A DNA stretch of 57,199 bases from NCBI GenBank assembly GCA_934271265.1, contig CAKQRE010000004.1, positions 1-57,199 of the forward strand. The letters run 5' to 3'. A program made the position numbers and the translations under genes. This document shows, piece by piece, positions 40,881 through 49,996 of the stretch (its first letter is position 1; every line of letters begins with the position of its first letter). The notes beneath the pieces were generated by a model, which searched no databases, was not told the DNA's origin, and saw only the letters and a program-made list of their open reading frames with translations. This DNA comes from an uncultured Clostridia bacterium (GTDB lineage Bacteria; Bacillota; Clostridia; Christensenellales; Borkfalkiaceae).

Positions 40881-43091
40881 ATGCAAGTTGTATTCAAAAG
40901 ACTGATCGCCGTTATGATCGTCGTAAGCGTGGCTCTGTCGTGCGCCGGACTTACCCTGTCGTGCGGAGGCTCGCTGAAACTCGAGGAGATCTCCGTTGCG
41001 AGCGGCTCGGTGCAAACGGAAGCGAAAATCGGGGAAACGCTCGATTTTTCCGGCATCAGAGTGACCGCGCGCTATAATGACAAAACTTCGAAAACCCTTT
41101 CCTTTGCGGACATCGTTCTTACCTTCGAGGGGAACGCCCTTTCCGAAAAAGACGAAACCGTCACGCAGAAAACGGGTACGAAAAAGATCGAAGTATCTTA
41201 TAAGGACGCAAAAACTTCCTTTACCGTCCGCGTGACCGATCCCGACGGGAGCGACGAAGATTTCATCGTGACGGGGTATGAAAACGACGTCCGCATGACG
41301 AAGTTCAGTTCCATCGTTTCGGAAGCGGGCAGCGCGAAATACGGCGAAGCGGAATACGAAGGGCAGTTTTTCAAGACGGAAGATCCCGTGTATTATGCGG
41401 GAGACGACAACGCTTTCCGCTATCTCCCTCAGGTCACCGTAATGGATAACGAGACGGGGGAATTTTCCTCTCTCGATCGTTTCCGCTCGGTCACGACCGT
41501 GACCGTGAAAGGGGAGACGGACGACGTGACCCTTACGGCAAAGAAGGGCGAGGAAGACTTTACGACCCGTTATTACGACGGGGAGACCCTATATCTTACC
41601 TCTTACGACGCGAAAAACGAATACGTTTTCGAAGAGGTCTCCGTCGGCAAACGGTTTGTTCTTTCCGTGTTGCCGGCAAGCAGCTATGAACTCAGCAAGC
41701 AGTTTGCCGCTTCTTCCGTTACCGTTTCCGTGATCGACGGATATAACGTTTACGAAGGGAAAGATCTCGCCGTGATCGAGAATTCGTCCATTCCCGAAAG
41801 GATCGAGACGTTTGCCGCGCTGAAGGAAGAAAAAGGTCTTACGGACGTCAATACGAAAGCCGTCGTGTTCCAACGCGACATCCGCCTTACCGCGAGCGAC
41901 ATTCCGTCCGCGTTCACCTACACGGTCAAAAAGCCTTTCAGTTACTATGAGGGCAGCGGCGCGGATAAAAAAGTGGTTGCGTCCTACGAAGAACGGACTT
42001 TCCTGCGCGATCTTACCTTCGGCAATACGACCTTCCTTTTCCTGCGCGAACTCGCGGAGAACGAATCGTTCTCGGTGATAGGTAACTATTATTCGCTCGA
42101 TCTTTCCGAGGTTCCCCTCGTCGCTTCTTTCGATTCGGAAGAAGGCGTAGGATACGGCTCGGATTACTCGAACGCTTCGTTGATGAAGATCTGCGGAACG
42201 GACGAATCGGTCAAATCCGATTTTACGGTATCGGCCAGAGTGGAAAACCTGAACGTGATCGGAAACGCCAACAGAAGTGAGTGGAAAGACGAAAACGACA
42301 ACCCCGTTTATGCGGGAGGTCTTATCTTCCTGAAATCGGGTTTCTGCAAGCTCGATATCGATAACGTTCTGCTCAAAACTCTTTTCATCGCTTTATTCCC
42401 CGAATTCGAATGTGCGTTCAACGTTCACCGCGTGAAGTGTTACGATTCTTACCAGTCGGCAGGGTATATGTGGGGCGCTGCCACGCTGAACATTTCGGAA
42501 TCCAATTTCGAAAGAGCGGGCGGTCCGTTGTTTATTCTTACCCATTACAATCCGACCACGGATAAACATTCCTATCCCACCATGCATGCGGTCGATTCCA
42601 CGCTGATCAGCAACGTGACGGGCAGCGAGATCTGGTTCTCTTCGATCGACGGGGCTTCCGCCATCATCGCGGAGATCAAAAAATTCAACGCACTGTTCAA
42701 TTCATTCGGAAAATCGCTTACCACAACGGCGAACAAAAAGGAAGTCCTCAATCTGGTCTGCCTTCTCATGCCGAACGGCACGGGAACGAGCGTCATTTCC
42801 AACAACGACACGATGGGGCTTGCCGACATCACCGCGAACGGCAAAACGACCACTCTTTCCAGAATGGAGAATAATGCTTTCGGCCAGACCTTGAAATCGA
42901 TCACGAAACAAGGCGCGCCGACGTTCAACGTCAACACGGAATCTCTGCTTTATTATAACGGGAATACCGTTGCCTGGGCGCCGAATTTCGGCAGCGACGC
43001 ATCCTATGCGGATTTTGTCGCAAGCGATCACCTCGCGCTCAACTATCAGGGGATCGGTCTGATGCTCGGTTTCTATGCCGCACAGGCGTAA
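40881..43091 (+). CDS. Large exported lipoprotein with Ig-like and beta-helix-like regions
   Basis: A 736-residue protein. A basic start and hydrophobic stretch end in TLSC-GGS, with Cys28 the likely lipid-modified residue (the -3 position is Thr, so the lipobox is imperfect). Residues 32-120 look like a bacterial Ig-like domain (LEEISVASGSVQTEAKIGETLDFS). Residues about 440-640 contain recurring short strands such as VENLNVIGNANR, CKLDIDNVLL and ATLNISESNFERAGG, typical of a right-handed parallel beta helix. It follows the ABC genes and may be the substrate or a surface partner. A terminator follows. Confidence 0.75.
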   Translation: MQVVFKRLIAVMIVVSVALSCAGLTLSCGGSLKLEEISVASGSVQTEAKIGETLDFSGIRVTARYNDKTSKTLSFADIVLTFEGNALSEKDETVTQKTGTKKIEVSYKDAKTSFTVRVTDPDGSDEDFIVTGYENDVRMTKFSSIVSEAGSAKYGEAEYEGQFFKTEDPVYYAGDDNAFRYLPQVTVMDNETGEFSSLDRFRSVTTVTVKGETDDVTLTAKKGEEDFTTRYYDGETLYLTSYDAKNEYVFEEVSVGKRFVLSVLPASSYELSKQFAASSVTVSVIDGYNVYEGKDLAVIENSSIPERIETFAALKEEKGLTDVNTKAVVFQRDIRLTASDIPSAFTYTVKKPFSYYEGSGADKKVVASYEERTFLRDLTFGNTTFLFLRELAENESFSVIGNYYSLDLSEVPLVASFDSEEGVGYGSDYSNASLMKICGTDESVKSDFTVSARVENLNVIGNANRSEWKDENDNPVYAGGLIFLKSGFCKLDIDNVLLKTLFIALFPEFECAFNVHRVKCYDSYQSAGYMWGAATLNISESNFERAGGPLFILTHYNPTTDKHSYPTMHAVDSTLISNVTGSEIWFSSIDGASAIIAEIKKFNALFNSFGKSLTTTANKKEVLNLVCLLMPNGTGTSVISNNDTMGLADITANGKTTTLSRMENNAFGQTLKSITKQGAPTFNVNTESLLYYNGNTVAWAPNFGSDASYADFVASDHLALNYQGIGLMLGFYAAQA

Positions 43092-43123
43092 GCGACCGTA
43101 AATAAGCGGATATAGGTTTGTTA

Positions 43124-43306
43124 TCAACGTTTTTTCATCCTCTCGCGAAAGATTTTCGCGAGGGGATTTTTCTTTCGGACACACGGTTTCCCGTTGCAGC
43201 TTTTTCCGCAGCGCGAGCAGGGATCTGTCCCGCGGGCGGGAAGGACGGCGAGCGAAAAGATCGCCGCGGATAGTACAAGAGATAAAATTTCGTCGGGAAA
43301 GAGCAT
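43124..43306 (-). CDS. Possible small Cys-rich membrane protein
   Basis: A 60-residue frame with one hydrophobic helix (residues 4-24) followed by DPCSRCGKSCNGKPC and a basic tail, a pattern like FeoB-associated Cys-rich membrane proteins. AAGGA lies about 12 nt before the ATG. Against it: the last 14 codons run through the terminator hairpin of the upstream lipoprotein gene, and no feo gene is nearby. Reported as doubtful. Confidence 0.4.
   Translation of the reverse strand: MLFPDEILSLVLSAAIFSLAVLPARGTDPCSRCGKSCNGKPCVRKKNPLAKIFRERMKKR
43139..43172 (+). terminator. Terminator of the YwaF-ABC-lipoprotein operon
   Basis: CCTCTCGCGAAA and TTTCGCGAGGGG form a 12-bp stem with a 3-nt loop, then A and five T. 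Confidence 0.9.
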
Positions 43307-43390
43307 GCCGGACGTTTCCTTTTTCTTTTTTTAAACCTATGTCCGGCAGCGTGCGAAAATGCGAAAAAAGCGAAAATGCCCGCAAAATCG

Positions 43391-43419
43391 TTGAAATGAT
43401 TTTCGATTTGTGCTATACT
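43391..43419 (+). promoter_or_regulatory. Promoter of the aminopeptidase genes
   Basis: TTGAAA (43391-43396), a 17-nt spacer and TATACT (43414-43419), 65 nt before the M18 gene start. Confidence 0.75.
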
Positions 43420-43484
43420 TGTGCCAAACAGATATCGTCTGCGGTATCCGCAGGCGAAATAACCGGAAAAGGAGTTTGAAAAAC

Positions 43485-44897
43485 ATGAGCGATAAAAAGG
43501 AAAAACTCAGCCGCGGCGCCGAGCTGGAAAAGAAACTTTCTTTCAAGAAGGTCAACTATTTCGAAGGATGCGACGAAAAGAAAAAGGAAACGGTTTACGC
43601 TTACGCGGAAGAATATAAAGCTTATCTCGACGAGTCGAAAACGGAGAGGGAAGCCGTACGTACTTCCGTCGCCCTGGCGGAAAAATACGGGTTCACCCCT
43701 TACGCGTTCGGCGAAAAACTGAGCGCGGGGGACAGAAAGTATTACAATAACAGAGGGAAGAGCCTCGTTTTGTTTAAAGTGGGCAAAGAAGATATGGCGA
43801 AGGGCGGGGTTCGGATCCTTGCTTCTCACATCGATTCTCCCCGTCTCGATATCAAACAGAATCCGTTATACGAAGACAGCGGAATGGCGTTCTTAAAAAC
43901 CCATTACTACGGCGGGATCAAAAAATATCAGTGGACGGCGATCCCTCTCGCTTTGCACGGAACGGTCGTTCTGTCCGACGGAAGCGTAAAAACGGTTAAA
44001 ATCGGCGATAACGAAGGCGATCCCGTGTTCTACGTGAACGACCTTCTTCCTCACCTTGCGAGGGAGCAGGCGCAGAAGACGATGGGACAGATCATCGACG
44101 GCGAAACGCTCAACGTGCTCGTCGGCGGCTATCCTTTCCGCGACGACGACGTGAAGGAAAAGATCAGACTGACCGTCCTCGAAAAGCTGAACGAGCTTTA
44201 CGGCATGACGGAAACCGATTTCCTGAGCGCGGAGCTTTGCGCCGTTCCCGCGTTCAACGCAAGAGACATCGGATTCGACCGCGCGCTGATCGGCGGTTAC
44301 GGACACGACGATAAAGTCTGCTCTTATCCCGCGCTCACCGCGATTTTAAACGACAAGAGCGACGAGCATACCGTGATGGTCGTACTTGCCGATAAAGAAG
44401 AGATCGGCAGCGAGGGCAACACCGGCATGCAGTGCTATCTGTATGAGGATATTCTCAACGCGCTTGCCGCTTCGCAGGGGAAGAACCCGGCGGAAGTGAG
44501 AAACGCGAGCATCTGCCTTTCGGCGGACGTCACCGCGGGATACGATCCCAACTTCGCTTCCGTGTACGAAAAGAAAAACGCAAGCCTTGTCGGTTACGGC
44601 ACGGCTGTCTGCAAATTCACGGGATCGGGCGGCAAAGGCGGCTCGAACGACGCAAGCGCGGAATTTATGGGCAGAATAAGAAAGACGTTTGCGGATAACG
44701 GCGTTGTCTGGCAGACGGCGGAACTCGGTAAGGTAGACGCCGGCGGCGGCGGGACGGTCGCGAAATACATTGCGAAAATGAACGTGGATACCGTGGATAT
44801 CGGCGTACCCGTCATTTCCATGCATTCGCCTTACGAAGCGGTCTCCAAAGCCGATCTTTACAGCACATACGAAGCGTTCGTCGCGTTCCTGAAATAA
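43485..44897 (+). CDS. M18-family aminopeptidase
   Basis: A 470-residue zinc aminopeptidase of the clostridial M18 branch. Metal and catalytic motifs are ILASHIDSPRLDIK, GYGHDDKVCSYPAL, LADKEEIGSEGNTGMQ and VPVISMHSPYE near the end. It removes N-terminal residues from peptides in the cytoplasm. AAAAGGAG precedes the ATG at 43485; upstream in-frame codons overlap the promoter and are not used. pepT follows one base later. Confidence 0.93.
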   Translation: MSDKKEKLSRGAELEKKLSFKKVNYFEGCDEKKKETVYAYAEEYKAYLDESKTEREAVRTSVALAEKYGFTPYAFGEKLSAGDRKYYNNRGKSLVLFKVGKEDMAKGGVRILASHIDSPRLDIKQNPLYEDSGMAFLKTHYYGGIKKYQWTAIPLALHGTVVLSDGSVKTVKIGDNEGDPVFYVNDLLPHLAREQAQKTMGQIIDGETLNVLVGGYPFRDDDVKEKIRLTVLEKLNELYGMTETDFLSAELCAVPAFNARDIGFDRALIGGYGHDDKVCSYPALTAILNDKSDEHTVMVVLADKEEIGSEGNTGMQCYLYEDILNALAASQGKNPAEVRNASICLSADVTAGYDPNFASVYEKKNASLVGYGTAVCKFTGSGGKGGSNDASAEFMGRIRKTFADNGVVWQTAELGKVDAGGGGTVAKYIAKMNVDTVDIGVPVISMHSPYEAVSKADLYSTYEAFVAFLK

Positions 44898-44898
44898 T

Positions 44899-46107
44899 AT
44901 GACGGCGAAAGAAAGATTTTTAAAATACGTTTCCTTTCCGACGACGTCCGACGAGAAATCGGCAACCTGTCCGAGCACGGCGGGGCAGAGCGTTCTGCTT
45001 TCGTTTCTGAAGGAAGAGCTTTGCTCTATGGGCATCGCGGCGGAAATGGACGATAACGGTTACGTCACGGCGAAGATCCCCGCAAACAAAGCGGGGCTTC
45101 CCGTCGTGTGTTTTCTTTCGCACGTCGATACGTCTCCCGCCGTTTCGGGAGAAAATATCCGCCCGAAAGAGATCGAATACATAGGCGGAGACATTCTGCT
45201 TGAAAACGGCGTTACGATCGCGGAGAAGGACAATCCGGAACTGAAAGAGATGATCGGCGAAACGCTCATCGTGACGGACGGCAACACCCTTCTCGGCGCG
45301 GACGACAAAGCGGGCGTCGCGGAGATCATGACGGCTGCGGAATACCTTGCGACGCATCCGGAATTTCCGCACGGGGAGATCGCGATCGCATTCACCCCCG
45401 ACGAAGAGATCGGCAGGGGAACGGATCGTTTCGACGTGAAAAAGTTTGCCGCCGATTTCGGCTATACGGTTGACGGCGGAAAGCTCGGCGAGATCGAATA
45501 TGAAAATTTCAACGCCGCGTCGGCGACGATCGAGGTGAAGGGATTCAGCGTTCACCCGGGGTCTGCCAAGAACAAAATGAAAAATGCGATCGACCTGTTC
45601 TGCGAATTTCATTCCCTTCTTCCGGTGGCGGAACGCCCTGTTCACACTGCGGATTACGAAGGCTTTTATATGGCGGACGAACTGACCGCCGACGTCGAAA
45701 AGGCGGTTTGCCGCTATATCGTGCGCGATCATGACCGCGAAAAATTCGAGGCAAAAAAGAATTACTTCCTTGCTTCGGCGGATTTTCTCAATAAAAAGTA
45801 CGGCGAGGGCACGTTTACGGCAACGGTGAAGGACAGTTATTACAACATGTCCTCTGTGATCGCGGAAAATTTCCATCTGATCGAAAACGCGAAAAAGGCA
45901 ATGGAAGCGTGCGGCATAACACCGATCACCGTTCCCATCCGCGGCGGTACGGACGGCGCGAGACTTTCCTTCGAGGGGTTGCCGTGCCCGAATCTTTCCA
46001 CGGGCGGTCTGAACTTCCATTCGCGTACGGAATACATCCCCGCAAACGCGATTGAAAAAATGACGGAAGTCATTCTCAGGATCGCGGAACTTTACGCCGG
46101 AAAATAA
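44899..46107 (+). CDS. pepT: Peptidase T (tripeptide aminopeptidase, M20B)
   Basis: A 402-residue dizinc peptidase of standard length. Motifs are FLSHVDTSP (His and Asp of the zinc site), TLLGADDKAG (bridging Asp), FTPDEEIGRGTD (catalytic Glu) and the late TGGLNFHSRTEYIP. VHPGSAKNKMKNAI marks the lid domain. It frees the N-terminal residue from tripeptides. It directly follows the M18 gene, making a peptide-degradation pair, and is followed by a terminator. Confidence 0.96.
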   Translation: MTAKERFLKYVSFPTTSDEKSATCPSTAGQSVLLSFLKEELCSMGIAAEMDDNGYVTAKIPANKAGLPVVCFLSHVDTSPAVSGENIRPKEIEYIGGDILLENGVTIAEKDNPELKEMIGETLIVTDGNTLLGADDKAGVAEIMTAAEYLATHPEFPHGEIAIAFTPDEEIGRGTDRFDVKKFAADFGYTVDGGKLGEIEYENFNAASATIEVKGFSVHPGSAKNKMKNAIDLFCEFHSLLPVAERPVHTADYEGFYMADELTADVEKAVCRYIVRDHDREKFEAKKNYFLASADFLNKKYGEGTFTATVKDSYYNMSSVIAENFHLIENAKKAMEACGITPITVPIRGGTDGARLSFEGLPCPNLSTGGLNFHSRTEYIPANAIEKMTEVILRIAELYAGK

Positions 46108-46135
46108 AACGAGAGAGCGAACGCTCCCGTTTTTC
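46108..46135 (+). terminator. Terminator after pepT
   Basis: AACG and GAGCG pair with CGCTC and CGTT around a small loop, followed by TTTTTC. The stem has one bulge. Confidence 0.6.
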
Positions 46136-46155
46136 TACGGGGCGAACGGAAAACT

Positions 46156-47952
46156 ATGGGTTTACTGGAAACGATACGCACCCCCGCGGACGTAAAAAAA
46201 TTACGGGTGGAACAACTGAATATTCTCGCCCGCGAGATCCGCGAGAGGATCGTTTCGGTCACTTACGACCACGGAGGTCATCTTTCTTCCAATCTCGGCA
46301 CGGTAGACTTGATCGTCGCGCTGTACTACGTTTTCGATTTCCCGGAAGACAAACTCGTTTTCGACGTGGGGCATCAATCCTATGCGCATAAAATTCTGAG
46401 CGGCAGGAACGATCGTTTCGATACCATTCGTCAGAAAGGGGGTCTGAGCGGCTTTCCCTTTCCCGCAGAGAGCGAGTACGACGTTTTCTGTGCCGGGCAT
46501 GCGGGAAATTCCGTTTCGGCGTGCCTCGGACTCTGCGCCTCGCGCGACGCCCTCGGCGAAGATTACAACGTGATAGACGTTGTGGGAGACGCTTCCTTAT
46601 TCAACGGCGAGAATCTCGAGGCATTGACTTCGGGAGATAAAAAACCGAAAAAGTTTATCGTGATCGTCAACGATAACGGTATGTCTATTTCGGTGAACGA
46701 CAACGGTCTTTATAAATTCTTTACCAGGATCGCCTCCAAAAAAAGCTACGGCAGGGCGATGGCTTTTGCCGAGCGCACGATCGGGCAGAAATGGATCGGA
46801 AGACAGCTGAAAAAAATGAAGAGATCTTTCAAGATCCGTCTGAACAAAACGGCGGTGATCGATTCGGTCGGTCTGAAATACGTCGGAATTTTCGACGGGC
46901 ACGATATCCGTTCTCTCGTCCGTCTGCTCACCGATCTGAAAGACAGCAATTCCGCGATCCTTCTTCATCTGAAAACAACGAAAGGAAAGGGCATGGCGGA
47001 AGCGGAGAAAAATGCGGGGTATTATCACGGCGTGGGGAGTCGTTTCCGCTCTTCCGAGAACACGTTCTCGGCGGAGGCGGGCAGGCTTTTGTGCGCCGCC
47101 GCGGAAAAGGACGAAAAACTTGCCGTGATCTGCGCAGGCATGAAAGACGGCACCGGGCTTTCATCTTTTGCGGAAAAGTTTCCCGACCGGTTTTACGACG
47201 TGGGCATCGCCGAAGAGCATGCCGTCACCTTTGCCGCCGGTATGTCGAAAGGCGGGCTTCATCCCGTCGTCTGTATTTATTCCACGTTTCTGCAGCGTTC
47301 CTTCGACCAGATCATGCACGACGTTTGCCTTCCCGGGCTTCCCGTCACGTTTTTCGTGGATCGCGCAGGAGTAGTCGGGGCGGACGGCGCGACTCATCAG
47401 GGTTTATTCGATCTGTCCTATCTGACCTGTATTCCCGGGCTGAAGGTCTTTGCGCCCGTCGACAGGGAAGATATGGCGCTCGTATTCGACTACGCGCGTA
47501 CGCTCGGCGTTCCGTGCGCGATCCGCTATCCGAACGGATCGTTCGGGGAAAGCGTTCCGCACGATCCTCTTTCCGTACGCCTGTGGGACGGAGACGACGT
47601 AACGGGGAAAGACAACGTGATCCTTGCCGTCGGCGCGCGTATGTTCCGCCTGGCGAAAAAAGTTGCGGAAGAAACAGGAAAATCGGTCGCCGTCGTGAAT
47701 GCCCGTCTTGTTTCCGATCTCGACGAGGAGCTTCTGAACGCGATCGGAGAGAAAAATATCGTCACGATGGAAGAAAACGTGGAAAAGGGAGGGTTCGGCA
47801 GCGCAGTCGCTCTCCGCTACGCGAAAGAGGGCAGGCGCGTCAGGCTGAAGATCTTTGCCTTTCCCGAAAAATTCGTGTTTCACGGCACCGTGAACGAGCA
47901 GCTTGCGGAAGCAGGTTTTACGGAAGAAAATATTGCGGGATCTCTTGTGTGA
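46156..47952 (+). CDS. dxs: 1-deoxy-D-xylulose-5-phosphate synthase, divergent
   Basis: A 598-residue thiamine-diphosphate enzyme making DXP from pyruvate and glyceraldehyde 3-phosphate for isoprenoids. DXS landmarks are present: HLSSNLGTVDLIVALYYVFDFP, FDVGHQSYAHKILSGR, TIRQKGGLSGFPF, VGIAEEHAVTFAAG (catalytic Glu) and RAGVVGADGATHQGLFDLSYL. The cofactor motif reads GDASLFNGENLEALTS where typical DXS has GDGALTGGMAFEALN, and the protein is about 25-40 residues short. The Asp and NDN residues for metal are kept, so it should be active. No promoter is obvious between it and pepT. Confidence 0.9.
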   Translation: MGLLETIRTPADVKKLRVEQLNILAREIRERIVSVTYDHGGHLSSNLGTVDLIVALYYVFDFPEDKLVFDVGHQSYAHKILSGRNDRFDTIRQKGGLSGFPFPAESEYDVFCAGHAGNSVSACLGLCASRDALGEDYNVIDVVGDASLFNGENLEALTSGDKKPKKFIVIVNDNGMSISVNDNGLYKFFTRIASKKSYGRAMAFAERTIGQKWIGRQLKKMKRSFKIRLNKTAVIDSVGLKYVGIFDGHDIRSLVRLLTDLKDSNSAILLHLKTTKGKGMAEAEKNAGYYHGVGSRFRSSENTFSAEAGRLLCAAAEKDEKLAVICAGMKDGTGLSSFAEKFPDRFYDVGIAEEHAVTFAAGMSKGGLHPVVCIYSTFLQRSFDQIMHDVCLPGLPVTFFVDRAGVVGADGATHQGLFDLSYLTCIPGLKVFAPVDREDMALVFDYARTLGVPCAIRYPNGSFGESVPHDPLSVRLWDGDDVTGKDNVILAVGARMFRLAKKVAEETGKSVAVVNARLVSDLDEELLNAIGEKNIVTMEENVEKGGFGSAVALRYAKEGRRVRLKIFAFPEKFVFHGTVNEQLAEAGFTEENIAGSLV

Positions 47953-48274
47953 CCCTGCGGTCTTCTCTTGTGCCGCGCCGCGGGAAAACGGCTGTTCTCT
48001 TGCCGGACACGCAAAAAATCGAAAACGAACGTCGGAACGGATCAACCGCTCCGGCGTTTTTGAAAAATCGGCAAAAATTCTCGGCGTATTTCCGAAAAAA
48101 CCGCCGAATAAATTGACATTATACGCGAAATAAGTTAAAATAGATTTGTATGAACATCAGGAAAGCGCAACGCTTTCCGGCGGAAGCGGAAAAGAGTTTT
48201 CGCGGAGGGCGTCGTTCCCGTTTGCTTGTTGCTTTTTACAAAAAATATTTTCTATATTCCGGGAGGTATGTATT
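47953..48274. other. Non-coding stretch before RNase Y with promoter and leader hairpin
   Basis: Holds the promoter at 48113-48141 and, in the leader, an 8-bp hairpin with a CAA loop (GGAAAGCG/CGCTTTCC, 48160-48178) without a T run. No gene seen. Confidence 0.5.
48113..48141 (+). promoter_or_regulatory. Promoter of RNase Y gene
   Basis: TTGACA (48113-48118), a 17-nt spacer and TAAAAT (48136-48141), giving a leader of about 125 nt. Confidence 0.8.
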
Positions 48275-49888
48275 ATGAAAGGATACTTAAACTCCCTGCT
48301 TTTGATGTCGGGCGCGGAGATCGGGATCGCAGTTGCGATCGCCGTCGTCGCAGCCGTGTTGGCAGGCGTTGTCTGCTATTTCCTCGGGAAAAAAATCACC
48401 GATAAAGTTCGCAATGCGAAAATCGGTTCGGCGGAAAGCGTCGTCGCCAAAATGAAAGAAGACGCCGAACAGGAATGCAAGGCACTGAAAAAAGAAGCCA
48501 TTTTAGAGGCAAAAGAGCAGGATTTAAAACTTCGCAACGATTTTGAACGCGAAGCGAAAGAAAAGCGCGCCGAGCTCCAGAGAATGGAGCAGAGGCTCAC
48601 CCAGAAAGACGAGTTGCTCAACAAGAAGGACAATAATCTTCTGAAAAAGAACGAGGAACTCGAACAACAGAAAAAAGAGTACGAAAAAAAGGTTCAGAAT
48701 CTTTCCGCCAAGCAGGAGAAGATCGATAAGGAATACGAGAGCGTCGTAGCCAAACTCGAAGAGATCGCCGGGCTTACGAAAGACGAAGCGAAGAAACAGC
48801 TTACGGAATCCATTCTCGACGAAACGAGAAAGGAAGCCGCCGTTCAGGTGAGAAACCTCGAACAGGAAGCGAAAGACACTGCGGACAAGAAGGCGAAGGA
48901 GATCATCAGCCTTGCCATTCAGAAGTGTTGTACCGACCATGCGTCGGAGATCACGGTATCCGTCGTTCCTCTGCCGAACGACGATATGAAAGCCCGCATC
49001 ATCGGCAGAGAGGGCAGAAACATCAGAACCCTCGAGAACGCGACGGGTATCGAGCTTATCATCGACGATACGCCCGAAGTCGTCATTCTTTCCGGTTTCG
49101 ATCCCGTGAGAAGAGAGGTTGCGAGACTTTCGCTCGAAAAGCTGATCGCCGACGGCAGGATCCATCCCGCACGCATCGAAGAAACGGTCGAAAAAGTCAG
49201 GAAGGATCTCGACGTTCAGATCAAGGAAGCCGGCGAAGCCGCCATGTTCGAAGTGGGGTTGTTCGGGATCCATCCGGAACTGATCAAACTTCTCGGAAGG
49301 TTGAAATACAGAACGAGCTACGGGCAGAACGTGTTGCAGCATTCTCTCGAAGTCGCGCACCTTGCAGGGCTTATGGCAGCCGAACTCGGGGTGGACGTGA
49401 ATCTCGCGAAACGCGGCGGGCTTTTACACGATATCGGCAAAGCGGTCGATTTCGAAGTGGAAGGAACGCATATTCAGATCGGCGTCGATCTCGCGAAGAA
49501 ATACAAAGAAAACAAGAACGTGATCAACTGCATCGCGGCTCACCACGGAGACGTGGAGCCGAAATGTATCGAGGCTGTTCTCGTGCAGGCTGCGGACGCG
49601 ATTTCGGGCGCGAGACCGGGTGCGAGAAGAGAGACGAGCACGAATTATATCAAGCGTCTCGAACAGCTGGAAACCATTTCCGCAAGCTTCCCGGGCGTGG
49701 AGAAAGCGTTTGCGATCCAGGCAGGCAGAGAAGTCAGAGTTATGGTCAAGCCCGATCAGATCGACGACAATCAGGCAATGTTCCTCGCGAAGGATATCGC
49801 TAAGAAGATCGAAAGCGAATTGGAATATCCCGGTCAGATCAAAGTGAACGTGATCAGAGAATGGCGTTGCGTGGAATACGCGAAATAA
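48275..49888 (+). CDS. rny: Ribonuclease Y
   Basis: A 537-residue endoribonuclease that starts RNA decay in Firmicutes. In order: an N-terminal membrane helix (about residues 13-35), a long coiled coil rich in E, K and Q (about 50-200), a KH RNA-binding domain (KARIIGREGRNIRTLENATG) and an HD domain with His356 and LHDIGKAVD (His385-Asp386). ATG 48275 follows GGGAGG at a good distance and matches the family start. A longer in-frame version from TTG 48146 would add 43 residues encoded by the leader and is rejected. A terminator follows. Confidence 0.97.
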   Translation: MKGYLNSLLLMSGAEIGIAVAIAVVAAVLAGVVCYFLGKKITDKVRNAKIGSAESVVAKMKEDAEQECKALKKEAILEAKEQDLKLRNDFEREAKEKRAELQRMEQRLTQKDELLNKKDNNLLKKNEELEQQKKEYEKKVQNLSAKQEKIDKEYESVVAKLEEIAGLTKDEAKKQLTESILDETRKEAAVQVRNLEQEAKDTADKKAKEIISLAIQKCCTDHASEITVSVVPLPNDDMKARIIGREGRNIRTLENATGIELIIDDTPEVVILSGFDPVRREVARLSLEKLIADGRIHPARIEETVEKVRKDLDVQIKEAGEAAMFEVGLFGIHPELIKLLGRLKYRTSYGQNVLQHSLEVAHLAGLMAAELGVDVNLAKRGGLLHDIGKAVDFEVEGTHIQIGVDLAKKYKENKNVINCIAAHHGDVEPKCIEAVLVQAADAISGARPGARRETSTNYIKRLEQLETISASFPGVEKAFAIQAGREVRVMVKPDQIDDNQAMFLAKDIAKKIESELEYPGQIKVNVIREWRCVEYAK

Positions 49889-49894
49889 AAGACA

Positions 49895-49931
49895 AGAATT
49901 GCCGCTGCCCGATAAAGCAACGGCAATTTTC
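49895..49931 (+). terminator. Terminator of RNase Y gene
   Basis: AATTGCCG and CGGCAATT form an 8-bp stem with a 16-nt loop, followed by TTC. It lies just past the stop. Confidence 0.65.
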
Positions 49932-49996
49932 AGACTTTCGGATCTTGTCCGCTATTCCGGATCGATTCTTAATTCAGGATCTCGGAGCGTGAAACC

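Larger units (their letters stand above)
43092..43484. other. Non-coding stretch with terminator, promoter and a doubtful small ORF
   Basis: Between the lipoprotein and M18 genes. Holds the terminator at 43139-43172, the possible small minus-strand gene at 43124-43306 and the promoter at 43391-43419. Nothing else seen. Confidence 0.5.

Noticed and set aside
48146..48274. 43-residue N-terminal extension of RNase Y from a TTG start
   Set aside because: It lies in the leader just after the promoter and spans a hairpin, it has no family similarity, and ATG 48275 has a strong ribosome-binding site and the expected membrane-helix start.
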